DNA of 64,000 bases from Proales similis (GCA_019059635.1 JAGVRJ010000007.1:1736001-1800000), one strand, 5' to 3'; shown: positions 1-12,230, counted from the stretch's first letter. Translations and numbers: made by a program. The notes: generated by a model from the sequence alone, not told the origin.

Positions 1-1035
1 GCTTCAGTCTGGGCCTATTAGTCAGCAGACCGCCCAGAACGGACAGAGGCACGGGCCCAAAAACCTCGTTGTTATTTACATCAGCGACCCTGAATTTTTC
101 ATCCTGATTGCTATTCTCTTGCTGGTTGTGATTCTCGACTCGTGACGACTTGTTTAAAGCCAAATGCATTTTCAAATGACACAGAGACTCGAATCTTTTA
201 TCGTACAAGTCGAGATTGGTCCGAGAGTTGAGAAAGTCTAAATCGACCTTTTCTTTGACCGGCTTCGAGCTTTGAATAAACGCGGCCAACTTGTTCAACT
301 TGCTCTGTTTGCGTTTGGCAAGTTTCTGCAGGCACATGAGCTCGTTTAGACACACCAGAGTCTGCTGGGCCTGATCGTTTTTTACAAACAATTTAACAGT
401 GTTGACCTGTGACGAGTCACTGTAGTCGTCTGTCGCTGCCTCTTGATCGAATTTTAAATATACTTTCGAGTTTGCTTAAATACAGGCAAACATGATCGAG
501 CGGTTTCATCTCAGCTTTGACAAGAAAAGCATTTACCGTCTAGACACATGTCAACAAAGAACTGGATGACGGATGGAGTCCATTCGGATTGACTTTGAGA
601 ATTTTTGTGAAATTCAATCAGGAGCAACGTGAGCTAGAGCGTCTACCTTGAGCCGATCCAAGTCAGTGGCTCGATGTCGCTGAGCGAACAGCGCTTGGCA
701 AGAGGCGGCAGCTCGAGTAAGTTGGCGTTTCGAATGTTTCTCAGATCGGCCTGTTTGTATGTTCTCACTTCGCCTGTGTCTATTAGAAAACAGTTCACGT
801 AGTTCTCGGGCTGAATTTCGCCGCCCAAGTCAACTACTTTAACCCGCAGCCATTTGGATCGAATCGGATCAAAAATTGCGTGAAAAGTGTCCTCGAACGC
901 GATCTCTTGCTCAAACGACAAATCGACGCTCTTTCGCAAGTGTTCGTCGATCAACGCCAGAAATGAGTCGGGCTGCTTCTCGGCTATCCAGAAATCGCTC
1001 GGACTCGACGCCCTTATCACTTGCACGCGCTCCAT
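1..1035 (-). CDS. Tudor-domain protein, partial (C-terminus beyond window start)
   Basis: The exon at about 642-1035 encodes a Tudor fold. It has the typical core: a hydrophobic strand ending VNCFLIDTGEV, then the linker YKQADLRNI, then the family signature LLELPPLAKRCSLSDIEP. Tudor domains bind methylated arginine, usually on Piwi proteins in germ granules. I chose the ATG at 1035 (MERVQVIRAS) because the domain begins there; a longer upstream reading is lysine-rich and low complexity. The exon ends at a GT donor near 642. A second open stretch runs from about 478 down to base 1, is rich in charged residues and has no obvious domain. The phase between the two does not close directly, so a small exon or another acceptor is missing from my model. 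TDRD1/RNF17-like multi-Tudor proteins are the likely group. Confidence 0.7.
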
Positions 1036-2540
1036 ACGAATTTCTTCTTTGTATATTCTAATCGACGAGAAAAGAACGAGAATACAGAATTTGAGCTTCT
1101 TTTTATTCGGCCTTTCCTTCTTTTTTTTTTCTCGCTTGCTCACTCAAATCACATCATGAGTCACATTTCAGAATTTACTTGCTCCTTCGACTTCCTCCTC
1201 CTCCTCTTGCAGCTGCATTCGCACTGCTTTTACAATGTGACACGATTTTGTTCAAATATTTGCATTTTTAACGAATTTCAACGTCCACTGGTCTGAGCGT
1301 GTTTATATTTATCGACGAGGGCGGTGTTTGCTTTTTCAAATTGGCTTGTTCTTGTTTGGACCAAATGGCTAATATATGAATAGGCCATTCGAACAGAAAA
1401 TTGGGCTAATTTGATGGGGAATGTGAGATAAAAATAGCTGCGCTCTCTTGATAATTCAATTGAGCGTTCGGTAACCAAACGACGAAGAAAATAAAATTAA
1501 AGCAGCAGCTGTATAGCAGCTGTGAGGTCATAAATGTCACAGTTCGCCCCCTCTCCCCCCGTCCGTCCGTTCGGAACTAAGAGAATTCGTTTGAAAGCTA
1601 AATCCAAGTCAATGTTTGCATTCAATTACAAACAACATTCATGTGGGCCGCGAGCACAGTTGTTGTTAATTGAGCAGCATTAACCAATCGATTGCTATTT
1701 ACTGTACCGAGAGGCAAACAATTCGGTCGACCAAACGAGCTAGCAAGCCAACGAAGGAAAGAAATAGGCAGAGGAGGATAGAGCGGCCTACACGTCGAGG
1801 GGCGAGAAATGCGTCGAGCGATAAATGTCACTTTGGCAGACCCACTTTGACATCGATACGTTGTATCAATGAGAGAAGAAGAGCGCTTATGCGCCGCATA
1901 TGGATGGAGGCATTCATGTTGCCTCATTACTTGATTGAGCTTAAGTTTGTAAATCATTTGGCCTAGCGGCCTAGCGATAAGGCTTGTCGTCATCAAGAAG
2001 AAGAAAGGAAGAAGCGGGGAGTGTATGCGTGGGCTCCGAGGAAGATTATAAGAAAGTCGCTGTATGCGGGAAATTCCCGTTTGGGTCATGGCTTATCAGA
2101 AGATTAGCTAGTTAGACATGGCTTCTGCCCTATCCATATATCTCTGGCGTACAGCTCAGTGCGCATGATTGCAATAGGTTGCTTTACGTCGCTTTTAACA
2201 TGCGCACTCAAACTTGCGTCCATTTCAATTTCTCACTCGACAGCAGCAGCAGCAGCGGCAAACACTGCATGACGGAAGTGTGACGTACTGACGACAGTTC
2301 GCTTTCCCCAGCTCTGCAATGCTCTGCGGCGAATAATTTATTTATTTGTTTAGTAAATTAATTATCAGTCTGGTCGTCACAGCACTTGACGGTCAGTCAC
2401 TCAGATGAGCCTCTGCTTATCGATTTTTGCCTAATGAAACAGAGCGTTTCATGCATTTTCAGTCTCACTTGTCAGCTGGACCGAGCTTATTGCCCAAAAT
2501 TGTCTGACCATATTTGAATAGATTAAATGAGCAGCTCAAT
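1036..2540. other. Intergenic, no gene seen
   Basis: About 1.5 kb between the Tudor gene (-) and the myosin gene (+), which are head to head, so it probably holds both promoters. Open frames here are short and lack family resemblance. A short CAG run lies near 2241-2258. Confidence 0.6.
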
Positions 2541-5500
2541 ATGAATTTGAGCACCCATGACCTGGCCACTCTGCCCGACCTCACCGAACACTCTCTGCTG
2601 GCCCATTTGAAGTATCGATATCAGAACGATTTGATTTACGTGAGTGCGCTGCTCTTCAATGTGCTTATCGTTGTTTTCAATCAAATTTTCTCAAGACTTA
2701 TATCGGAGACATTCTTCTGGCAATTAATCCGTTCAAAGAACTCGGCATTTATGGACGTTCGGTATGATTCTGTGTTCTCTCTCTTTCTCTCTGATTACAT
2801 GATTCGATCAAAACTCACGCGGGCTGGCAGTCGCACGAGCGCTATAGGAACATAAGTCGCGATGCGCGGCCGCCGCACATATTCGCCTTGGCCGATTCAG
2901 CCTATCAAGGCATGAGGAATGGCACCTATCGCTCTCAGTGTTGTGTAATCAGGTCAGTTTGCGTGCTCGAGCGATCAAGTCTTTCTGCTGTTGGCAAGAG
3001 TCTTTTTTCGGTTATAGCGGTGAATCCGGAGCGGGCAAGACCGAGTCCACTAAGCATTTCATCAAGCATCTGATCTACCTCTGCTTGGGCAATACTCGTC
3101 TCGAGCTTCAAATACTTCAAGTGAATCCGCTTCTCGAAGCGTTTGGCAATGCCACTACACTGATGAACGACAACTCGAGCCGATTCGGCAAATACATCGA
3201 GCTCTCGTTCGCCGCTAATCGAGGCAAGTGAACCCATGAGCCCAAATGAATCTCTCTCTCTCTCTCTAACCGCTGTTTGTGTGCGTTTTTGCAGTTATTG
3301 GCGGCAAAATATCCGAGTACCTGTTGGAAAAGTCCAGAGTCGTGTTTCAGAACGACGGCGAGCAAAATTTTCACATTTTCTACTATTTACTGGCCGGTCT
3401 CGAAGAACAGGCCGACTGCTTCTTTCTGAAAGATCAGTCAGGCAATGCGGTCGAATTCAACTACTTGAAAGCCAAATGGCATCATACCACGGCGAGCCGA
3501 GCTGAGCTGCTGCGCAAATACGACGAGCTGACGAATGCGATGAACTACGTCGCATTCATGGAGTCGGTAGGCGAATCTTTCCTTCACTCTGACCAACTCA
3601 AGTAGACGAAAAAAATAAATCAGGAACAGGACGAGCTGTTTTCGGCGTTGATCGGCATCTTGCACATTGGCAATCTTCAGTTTGCTTCAAATGACGACGG
3701 CTATGCCTGTTTCAAGCATACAGCCGATTCGGATTTAACGCTCAAAGCCATTTCGAAGCTGTGCGGCATAAACACGAAGGCTCTCATTCAGGCGTTGACT
3801 GCCTCGGTGCCGATGGCCGGGGGCCGAGATGAGTTTGTGCGCAACTACACGCTCGAGGCCGCGCTGGACGCGAGGGACGCATTGGCCAAACACGTCTACG
3901 CCAAGCTGTTTGGCTGGATTGTGAAAAAGGTCAATCAGACTTTGTCATTCAACTCGTCCGAGGCCGACGTCAGTCAAATCGGCATCTTGGACATTTACGG
4001 TTTTGAGCATTTCGAAAAGAACGGCTTCGAGCAGTTGTGCATTAATCTGGCCAACGAGCAAATTCAATACTTTTTCAACAAAGTAAGCTGCATATTGGAC
4101 ACAGTTCAAACACGAGTCATTTGAAACGCTTCATTCACAGCACATCTTCACTCTTGAGCGAGAAGAGTACAGACGCGAGGGCATCGACTGCTTGTCAATC
4201 ACATTTAACGACAATCAGCCGCTGCTGGTAACTTGCCGTTTCGAAATTTCAAGTTGCTCGCCACTCACACGAGGGCCCATTTAAAGGACCTGTTCATGGG
4301 CAGCTTCGGCATTCTCAAAAAACTGGACGATTTGTGCAAACTGCCGCGCACCACGGACGAGAGTTTGATTGAGAATTTTAATCAGCAGTTCTCGAGCGAC
4401 CAGAACTATTACGCGAGCAAGCGCAATGATCTGTCGTTCACAATAAGCCATTACGCAGGTCGGGTCACCTACACCGGCGAGAAGTTTATCGAAAAGAATC
4501 GCGACTCACTGCCCGTCCGGGTGTCAGAGTTGCTTCGGTTGAGCTCAAACGAGCTGCTCAGCGAATTGTTCAGCGGTACGCTTCACTCGGCCACTGTTTG
4601 TCTGATTGTGCTCACTCAAATTTGCCATTTGATAGACGAAAACTGCATGAAAGAGAGTCCCTACTATGGAACCTATTCGACGGCAAGCTGCTTTGCTTTA
4701 AAAGAAAATGCGCCTCAAAGCGCCTTGAACCACATTGATTTGTTTAGAATTCATGGCGTACCGCAGAAAAGTCCGCACACAGAGTGAGCGTGAGCGCACA
4801 ATATCGAGTAAGCCTCAATCAGCTTAATCGTTCTGTTTGCGTGAATGCATTTGGAAAACGAAAAGAACTCGCTCGAAGAGCTCATGAAACGCATGTCCGA
4901 GTCGAAGCCGATATTTCTCCGATGCATAAAGCCTAATTCTCAAAAGCAGCCCGACGACCTGCACGAGAAGTACGTGCTGCTCCAGGTAAGTGCTGGACTA
5001 GTCCGAGAGCATCGCCCAATTTGAATTGAGCCGTTTTTGAAAGCTGCGATATTGTGGCATATTGGAGACAACCAGAATTCGGCGAGAAGGCTACTCGCTT
5101 CGACTTTCGTTCGACGACTTTGTCGAAAGGTAAACAGCCATCGAACGGTGCACTTGCTAAGCTGGAAAGCTTTCAATCGGCCTTAAAGATACAAGTACCT
5201 GTGTCCTCACAGTCACATTCGGCCTGACGCGTCCACTTGCGTTCAAATCCTGGAGCATTGTAATCTGAGCAACTGGCGCGTGGGGTAGAATCGGTTTCGC
5301 TTCTTAGTCTGCTCTGAAGAAGAGATTTTCTGATCGCTAAACAAAACAGCAAGAGCCGCGTCTTCCTAAAGTACTTTCACTACGAAGAGCTACGCTCCAT
5401 CTTGGAGGATTACATAAACTACGCGACAGTTGTGCAAAAATGTAAATTCACAATCGACACGAATCCAGCAGAAAGAGAGTCTAATCGAGACGAAAAAACA

Positions 5501-6477
5501 GACGTGAGACGCTGGCTCGCCCAGCGCGAATTCGAAAGGCGCTTTCGCCGTGCTCAAAAGGAGCGCAATAAAGTCGCCGAGTTCTGTGGCTATCTTAGTA
5601 TTCGCTCGAACAACATTCTCAAGACAATCAACAAAACTGGTGATTTTCTTTTTTTTTCGTCCATTTTCGGGCCACATCTCGCAGACTGTTGACTTTCAAA
5701 TGATAGGTCTAATCAGACATCCGGACATTCTGGACAGATCGCCGCCACCGTCTTGTGCTCAAACTGTCGAATATCGCGTTCAAAACGTAATTTCACAAAT
5801 ACTCTTCTTAATTACAAAAACTCTAAAATGTGGGCAAAAACTAAAACAAGGAGCAAGAGAACTTGGTCAAAAACGAGCCCGTTGAACGGTAGGCCAATGG
5901 TCGAAAGTTGAAATTTACTGCTAAAACAGAAATGCGCGTGGAAAATAGAAGAAAGAAAATTTACGACAATCTGAGTCAGCGAAATCGAAGCGCGTTGAGC
6001 AAGAGCAGGAATCAGGCCATAGGGCGCAAGTCAGATGAGCCAAGTTGGCTTTACGGAAAGATAAGCCGAGGGTAGGTTTGATCTGGCCGTCACATGCCCC
6101 ACAGCTCTGATCGATGCCTTTCGATTTCGACTCAAGTCAAGCCGAAGAGTTTCTCAGCAAAAGTGAACTGGGAACGTATTTGATTAGAAAGAGCGACTCT
6201 CGTGACGGCTTCTCCCTCTCGTTCAAGGCTGAGAACCGCTGCCGCCATTACATGATAGAGGCGCTTCCCAACGGCAAGTACATAATCATTGGTGAGCCTC
6301 GAGTTCACAGCACTCTCAAGGACCTGGTCGAATATCATCGAAGGGTAAGTGTTGTTGTTGTTCTCGTTTTATTTTATTTTCAAACGTGAGCTTTTACGTC
6401 ATTTGTTAATTGTCTAGCACAAGCTCTCAAACTGGTCTGGCTACCTCACAAGGCCGTTCGTCGACGAACAAACGTGA
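2541..6477 (+). CDS. Unconventional myosin with C-terminal SH2 domain
   Basis: About 18 exons. The motor starts almost at the N-terminus ([10 protein letters not shown]), followed by [21 protein letters not shown], the P-loop [12 protein letters not shown] (exon from 3017), switch I ([15 protein letters not shown]), switch II ([20 protein letters not shown]), FLRCIKPN and the converter [18 protein letters not shown], ending [11 protein letters not shown]. The wording resembles class III/XVI motors. No clear IQ motif follows, only a basic helix near 5500-5580. Exons 5932-6072, 6137-6344 and 6418-6477 encode [29 protein letters not shown] and [14 protein letters not shown], a complete SH2 with the phosphotyrosine-binding arginine. 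Phases agree across these junctions. There is no N-terminal kinase or ankyrin region; the ATG at 2541 is the first in frame after a stop. The intron at about 3223-3294 needs a GC donor. Exon edges near loop 2 (4636-4860) are unsure. Confidence 0.88.
3251..3267. repeat. (TC)n run in myosin intron
   Basis: A 17-base dinucleotide run forms part of the pyrimidine tract of the intron before exon 3295. Confidence 0.8.
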
Positions 6478-6623
6478 GCTCCAATTGTACAATAGGAAAC
6501 CAACAAATACATTTTATACTCTTTTTTCGACGCTCTTGGCAAACTTGCTTTTGTTTGTTGGCGTGTGTGTGATTTTTTTACAAAAATAAGAAAAGTTAAA
6601 ACTGTGATAACTTTGCTCGGTTA

Positions 6624-7847
6624 CTAATCGTCTGACTCGTAGTCTAGCTTGATTTCTTTGAGGATTCGCTTTTTGTACGCCGAATAGCTTTTGCTCACTA
6701 ACGCGCCGGGTCTGAGTTCGGTCTCACTCTCGTCCGTGTCTTTGTAGTCTTGGTCGCTTATTTCGTCCTCGTAGTACGAATCGTCTATTTCCCACCAGTC
6801 AACATTTGATCAGCTTCAGCGAGACCAAATCAGCCATCTTACCAAGTTTACAAGTGTTTCTCATGTATCCGCTCAGCATTTCATCCGCGTAATCGTCATA
6901 TCCTAAACAAAGCAAGTTTGACTTGCAGTCGCCACTCAAGTTAGCATCCAACTCACCATTGGCATCCTCGTCATAGTACTCTCCGTCGCCTGACTCTTCT
7001 CCTCCTTCTTCCTCGTCGGGATAGTCATTGCGCCAGTTGGACTCGGCGTTCGAATCCTCGTCCTCGTCTTCATAGCCGAATTCTAGCCAAACGCTCAGCC
7101 GGCGTTTATTTTTTTTCAGCTGAAGTGAGAAGTGTTACCGTTCTCGTCAGAAGGGAGTCGGTCATCAATGAGTTCCAGCTGCTCTTTGTAAGACGTGATC
7201 TGAATCGGATAGAGCAAGTCAAGATGAAAATCCTTCGAGTTTGCATAGTAAATGTCATAGACGTATTCCTCTGATTTCACTTTCTCTCTGATCATCTCTC
7301 GACCGTTGCAAGTGATCATGTCCACCGTCTTGGTCGCTGCCTGTTCAGCTTGTCCTACTGATGCTGCTGCTGCTGCGGCTGTCGTCGTTCCTTCTTCACT
7401 AAGGGCAATCACATCGATCACATTCAAACCGTTCAACTCTTGGCTTTCGCTCTCTATTTTGCTCTTCTTGTCGACCATCACATAGCTCCTGCTCGTCTCG
7501 TTCTCTGCTCCATTCTCGCCGTTTTTGTCCAATTTTCGTTTTGCACGTCTCACCGGCTCTTTTTTCGCGCTCTGCCGATGCTGCTGCTGCATCTTGTCCG
7601 ACTCGAGGAGACTGGTTATCTCTTTCTGAGGCCAACAAATCATGATGCGACCTGAACTCAGCAACAAGCAATTGCTCACCTCGCTTTTGGCACTTCCGGC
7701 GTATTTGAAGATTTGCTTAAGTGGCTGCTCCTCTTCGACACCATGGTCCGGCTCTTTCTCAACACTTTTTCTCTTCTTGCATTCGATGAGCAGACTTTCG
7801 ACCGGATCTTCGGTCACTTTACGCTTCACTCGGATCACCGTGCACAT
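6624..7847 (-). CDS. SLC7A6OS: RNA polymerase II nuclear import factor Iwr1/SLC7A6OS
   Basis: Four exons (7139-7847, 6957-7082, 6843-6902, 6624-6784) join in phase to give about 351 residues. The N-terminus has the family signature TVIRVKRKV...ESLLIECKKRK. The second half carries EEYVYDIYYANSKDF, then acidic stretches including NWRNDYPDEEE, then YDDYADEMLSGYMR, ending IKLDYESDD. These are hallmarks of the Iwr1 domain. In other eukaryotes the protein binds RNA polymerase II and escorts it into the nucleus. I chose the ATG at 7847, giving MCTVIRVKRK; upstream codons in frame lack an ATG. A run of six alanines sits mid-protein. The gene is convergent with the myosin gene, whose stop is 146 bases away. 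Confidence 0.9.
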
Positions 7848-8481
7848 TTCGCCTCGTTTCCACTTCTCCACAATAAACCCGATTTATTTGCCCAAATTTT
7901 CTATTTTTTCTTCTTTTTCATTTAAACCCGGTGAGAGACAGAACTTTATTGCCGATCACACTCAGCCCGACTGCTCCTGTCTGCCCGATTGTCCTTTGCA
8001 CTCTTTTCTACTCTAACTTTTAGTCAAAATTTTCAAGGGCGCATTTCACGCGATTATTTCTATCGAAATGAAATCACTCGCCAACGACTATTGTAATTTG
8101 GAGAGAAAAAAAAAGTCGACAGCCACGAGAGACAGCTTGAATTTGTATCAAGTCTGCATGCTCGAATCGGCTCATTTGCAGAGACAAAAAGAGTGGTTCG
8201 TTTAGCTCAAGAGACTGTTGACGGTTTTAGTTAACTTTGCACTTATAACCTCCGATTGGGCCTCAGTCAGCGAACGCACAACACCTTTAAATATTTTGCA
8301 TTCATTAGGCGAACTTATGCAGAGTTTAGACAGCTCAAGCTAACAAAGAGCTTGGCGTTAATTCAGTCCAGAGTTGCAAGTGAAATTTTTTTTATGCGAT
8401 TTGGACTTTTTGGGTCTACATTTGTGGTTGTTGTTCCCGCCAACAGGATTCAGCGGCAGCTGATCGCTCTTCACATCGAAA

Positions 8482-9483
8482 ATGAATCGAGACGATCACC
8501 AGATGCACAGATCCAAGTCGACTCCTGCCTCAGAGCCCTGGATATTTGTCGAGGATTTCTCCACAGGCGAAAGCCAACAGCCAGAAGAGGAGTGTCCGAT
8601 CAGGAAAGCGGCCAAAAGCAAGCCGTTCAAAAAATTGAAAGACAAATTGAACAAATTGTCCTCTCATCTGTCCGAAGACAAAGACAGAGTGAAAAAGCTC
8701 GACGTCAAGCGAATCGCCTCAAGCACCGAGTCATTGTTCTACTCGTCAAGTTTATCACCAAACAGTCCGGCATCAGTTCTTCCAAGCTCGAGCTCAAGTT
8801 CAGGCTCAAACATTCTGAGCCTCTCGCTGGGCAAATCAAAAAGCTTTCAAACACTTCTGACTCCGGAAACAAGGCTCCTACCCGACGAGATTAAAGACTC
8901 GCTCGGCCAGCTTACGGACGAAGGTAACTTAAACTCGTTCGATCAGCTCTGCTCAAATCTGCTCAAGTCTCGATTCACTCAAGAACGGCTCAGTCTTCAG
9001 GTCGAGTCGCTGAAAATGCTCGAAGACGAGATAAGAGAAAAGCGCAATGAACTCAAGCAGATCAAAGACGAGGGTCAGACTTTGAAAACGCGTATCGAAG
9101 TCAAGAACAAAGCGTTCATTTCAAACACGCAAATCACCAATTTGAGAGAAGAAGTGAACCGTTTGAAAATAGACTTGAAGCAGCTAGAGAAGAACGCCAT
9201 GATAAGTAGGTGCTTTCCCACCGACCTTCAGTCGAATTTCTTCAACTCGGACAAATGCTAGATCGGAGCTGGTCGTGTCCGGAATGCGGAATATCCAACT
9301 CGGTACAGGCAATAAACTGTCAAAGTTGTCGCCTTGAACGAATCGGTTAGTGAGCCATTTATTTATAGCGATGAATTTTATATTGATTCAATTTTAGACG
9401 ACGGCTATCAAAATTGTACTCGATGCACAACGAAAAACTCATTGTACAACGAGAAATGTATAGCCTGCGAGTTTTATCTTTAG
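8482..9483 (+). CDS. Coiled-coil protein with two C-terminal RanBP2-type zinc fingers
   Basis: Three exons (8482-9205, 9262-9345, 9398-9483) join in phase to about 297 residues. A serine-rich N-terminal half precedes a coiled coil (QVESLKMLEDEIREKRNEL to LKIDLKQLEKN). Exon 2 encodes WSCPECGISN followed by CQSC, and exon 3 encodes NCTRCTTKN followed by CIAC. Both match the W/x-C-x2-C-x3-N-x6-C-x2-C RanBP2/NZF pattern, though the second lacks the tryptophan. A coiled coil followed by an NZF finger is the plan of TAB2/TAB3, ubiquitin-binding adaptors of TAK1 signalling, but there is no N-terminal CUE domain, so orthology is only a suggestion. The single-exon reading stops at 9261; the spliced form is preferred because it restores both fingers. 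Confidence 0.72.
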
Positions 9484-9896
9484 CCGCCAATAGCCTTAGA
9501 ATGCTCCTTTTTGCCTTCTCTCCTCGACCTTAATTCTTCAATGCAAGGGCCGCTGTTGCTCTTTTTTTTTAGCGAGAATAACTATATTCATTTTTCTATG
9601 CCCCGAGACCGTTAAATTCAAAATTTCTTTTAGCCAGCATTGTAATTATGACTTTTTTTTTTCTCTTTATTTTGAATAAAACAGCTTATCCCGGACTGAA
9701 GCGAAAATGTTGCCGAGAGGCTTGGCGTGCCGATCCAGTCGGCCGGGCATTATATTGAGGGCATTACTGATTATAGAAATTTCTGATCGTCCGCATAAAT
9801 AAGACGGGCAGTGAGCGATGAATTATAATCGCCGCCGTTATTGATCGAGTTTCAGTCAGACAGAAGAGTTGATGCTCATCTTGCAAAGAATCGCGC

Positions 9897-10877
9897 ATGG
9901 ACCACGATTCAGGCCGATTTAAGCCCAGGGTGTTGTGGACGGGCGCCATTGCGATTCAAGTTTTAAGCATCGGCTCCTATTCGATCCTGGTCAATCTTTC
10001 CAAGAAGCACGGCCAGCTCGAGTATGAGCCGAGCGCCATGAATGAGCTCGTGGAGCTCGGCAAGCTGCTCGTCTCTTTGGTCTCATTGTTTGTTTACCGT
10101 TTAAACGTGCAAAAACGCCCTTGGTCGGCCAGGCACAGAAGCGATTTTGAAACTGATGCGAACCTCTCGTCGAATGTGCGCCAGTACATTTTGTTCGCCA
10201 TTCCGGCTCTCTTGTACACTCTCAACAACAACTTGGCCGTTTATATTCAAAACCAAATGGACCCGGCCACGTATCAAATGCTGAGCAACTTGAAGATTCC
10301 GACCACAGGCCTCATGTATTTTATTCTAATGCGCAAGAGAGTGACCGTGGCCAAAGTGGCTGCGCTCAGTCTGCTTTTAGTCAGCAGTGTAGTTTACTCG
10401 TGGTCAAAGCAGGTGCAAGGCGGCCGCCAGCTTGAAGCCAGTTCGACTTTTATTACTTTTACGGGCATGTACATGATCGCCATCTACTCATTCATCTCGG
10501 GCTTTACGGGCGTCTACAACGAATATCTGCTCAAACAGGGCCACCGGGTGCCCATTTACCTTCAGAACACGATTCTCTACTCGTACGGTGTCTTGTTCAA
10601 TTTTCTCATTTTTCTATTCGAGACCAGGTCGATGAGATCGCTCTTTGTCGGATTCAATTCGTTCACGTGGACTCTGATCGCAACTCAGATTCTCAACGGC
10701 CTGATAATGTCATTTGTGATGAAATTCCTCAACAACATCGTGCGTTTGTTTATTATAACCAGTTCGCTACTGGTCACCGCCATCCTCTCGTTTGTTTTGT
10801 TCTCGTTCCAAATTGACGCTCTGTTCGCTCTGCAGTTTTCAGCTGTGATCATCTCACTTGTGGTTTACAATGTTTAA
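9897..10877 (+). CDS. Nucleotide-sugar transporter, SLC35A family (SLC35A4-like)
   Basis: An intronless frame of 326 residues with about ten hydrophobic segments. Recognisable family blocks are MNELVELGKLLVSL, LLYTLNNNLAVYIQNQMDPA, TYQMLSNLKIPTTGLMYF, GFTGVYNEYLLKQ and the last two membrane helices with FVMKFLNNIVRLF. Family members exchange nucleotide sugars for nucleotide monophosphates in Golgi or ER membranes. The order of motifs fits the UDP-galactose/CMP-sialic-acid branch, and SLC35A4 is the best guess because of the short N-terminus. The substrate cannot be inferred from sequence. The stop is followed closely by AATAAA near 10890. Confidence 0.85.
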   Translation: MDHDSGRFKPRVLWTGAIAIQVLSIGSYSILVNLSKKHGQLEYEPSAMNELVELGKLLVSLVSLFVYRLNVQKRPWSARHRSDFETDANLSSNVRQYILFAIPALLYTLNNNLAVYIQNQMDPATYQMLSNLKIPTTGLMYFILMRKRVTVAKVAALSLLLVSSVVYSWSKQVQGGRQLEASSTFITFTGMYMIAIYSFISGFTGVYNEYLLKQGHRVPIYLQNTILYSYGVLFNFLIFLFETRSMRSLFVGFNSFTWTLIATQILNGLIMSFVMKFLNNIVRLFIITSSLLVTAILSFVLFSFQIDALFALQFSAVIISLVVYNV

Positions 10878-11075
10878 TAATTTTTGTGAAAATAAAAACC
10901 TGGCGCTGCACAAATGTCGAGTTGGAAGTGTGTGCCATTCATAGGCTCCATGCATTGGACCAGAGTGCGAGAGAAATGCATTCAGGTCTCCACTAATTGT
11001 GACGTGGGTTGTTCTCTTAATACAAGACAAAGATTTTTTCAATTTGAATTGAGTTCCGATCAGAAATTCAGCAAG

Positions 11076-11826
11076 ATGAGGAGCTACACTCTACTACTTA
11101 CAGCCGGGCTATTTCTGGCCAGTTGCACTCAAGCGATCAGATTTTACTTGCCGCCCAACCAGCGTCGGTGTCTCAAAGAGGAGATTCACAAGGACATTCT
11201 GGTGAAAGGCGAGTTCGAGTTGACTGAAATCGCCGGCCACGTGACCAAACTCGAGGTGGTCGACTCAAAGAACCACATTCTGTACAACAAAGACGAGGCG
11301 GTGAAAGGCAAATTCGCATTCACTACCGACGAGTACGACGTGTTCCAGATCTGCTTGGAGACCGTGCTCACTCCAGACTTGCGGGGTCCAGCCAATCTGA
11401 TGAAGGAAGTCTTCCTCGACATTAAGCACGGCATTGAAGCAAAAGACTTTGAAAACGTAAGTCTCATCTCTGATCTTCTAATCGGGCACCTTCTTGAAAA
11501 CTGATCGAATGCAACTTAGCTGGCCAAAGTAGAAAAGCTGAAGCCACTCGAGGTTGAACTGCGCCGACTAGAGGAGTTGTCTCAAGACATTGTCTCTGAC
11601 TTCAACTACATGAAGCAGCGCGAAGAAGAGATGAGAGACACCAATGGTAAGCGTCCTGATTAAGTCAGTCGATTTGATTTGCTAAACAGTCGCTATTTGG
11701 CTAGAATCGACCAACTCCAAAGTGCTCTATTTCAGCGTGTTCAGCATGTGCTGTTTGCTCGGATTGGCAGTTTGGCAAGTGCTCTACCTGCGCAGATATT
11801 TCAAAGCCAAGCGTCTCATTGACTAA
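11076..11826 (+). CDS. TMED10: p24 cargo receptor TMED10
   Basis: Three exons (11076-11456, 11520-11646, 11705-11826) join in phase to 209 residues. It has a signal peptide ([20 protein letters not shown]), a GOLD domain beginning [17 protein letters not shown], a coiled coil ([21 protein letters not shown]), one membrane helix and a short cytosolic tail [13 protein letters not shown]. The tail keeps the diphenylalanine-type and basic signals of p24-delta, although the usual KKxx dilysine is altered. p24 proteins cycle between ER and Golgi in COPI/COPII vesicles and select cargo. The start follows a possible leader reading in another frame. The length is standard for the family. Confidence 0.93.
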
Positions 11827-12230
11827 TCGCATTCACCTGCTATTTCTTGCTTTTTTCTCCAGACCTCAGCGTCTACTTAATCCGTTTACACATTCTCTCA
11901 TTCGTCGATTGTTTCCACTCTTGGTTTCGAATAAATCGGGAAACAGATAATGCCGTTTGACCACACTGCAGCAAGTCAATGGTAGAGAATTTTGCCGAGA
12001 ATGAAACGCCTTTTACTTGATCGGTGTCAGAATAGAGATCAAAGTCCGCCCTAAACCTCTTCGAAGTAATAAGAAGACTTAATTTCGATGCGCTTAGTTA
12101 GAACAAATCAGAAACGAAATGACTGCGATGAGAAGTTGATTCGAATTATGCAAACAAGTCAAGACCTTGTGCTTTCTTTTCCTTGCTCTTGTTTAATTGA
12201 AAATCGATTCAGATTGCAACTGCTCAAGTC
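11827..12230. other. Intergenic, no gene seen
   Basis: About 400 bases between two genes on the same strand. An AATAAA at about 11931 probably ends the TMED10 transcript. Nothing else recognisable. Confidence 0.6.

Noticed and set aside
1622-2089. 155-residue minus-strand frame in the Tudor-myosin gap
   Set aside because: Composition is random-looking, with no domain, no splice context and an overlapping frame on the other strand.
8256-8894. 212-residue plus-strand frame
   Set aside because: It is a shadow of the coiled-coil/zinc-finger gene starting at 8482 in another frame.
10878-12230. Operon of the SLC35, TMED10 and helical-protein genes
   Set aside because: Same strand and close spacing, but no sign of trans-splicing or shared function, and gaps of about 200 and 400 bases allow separate promoters.
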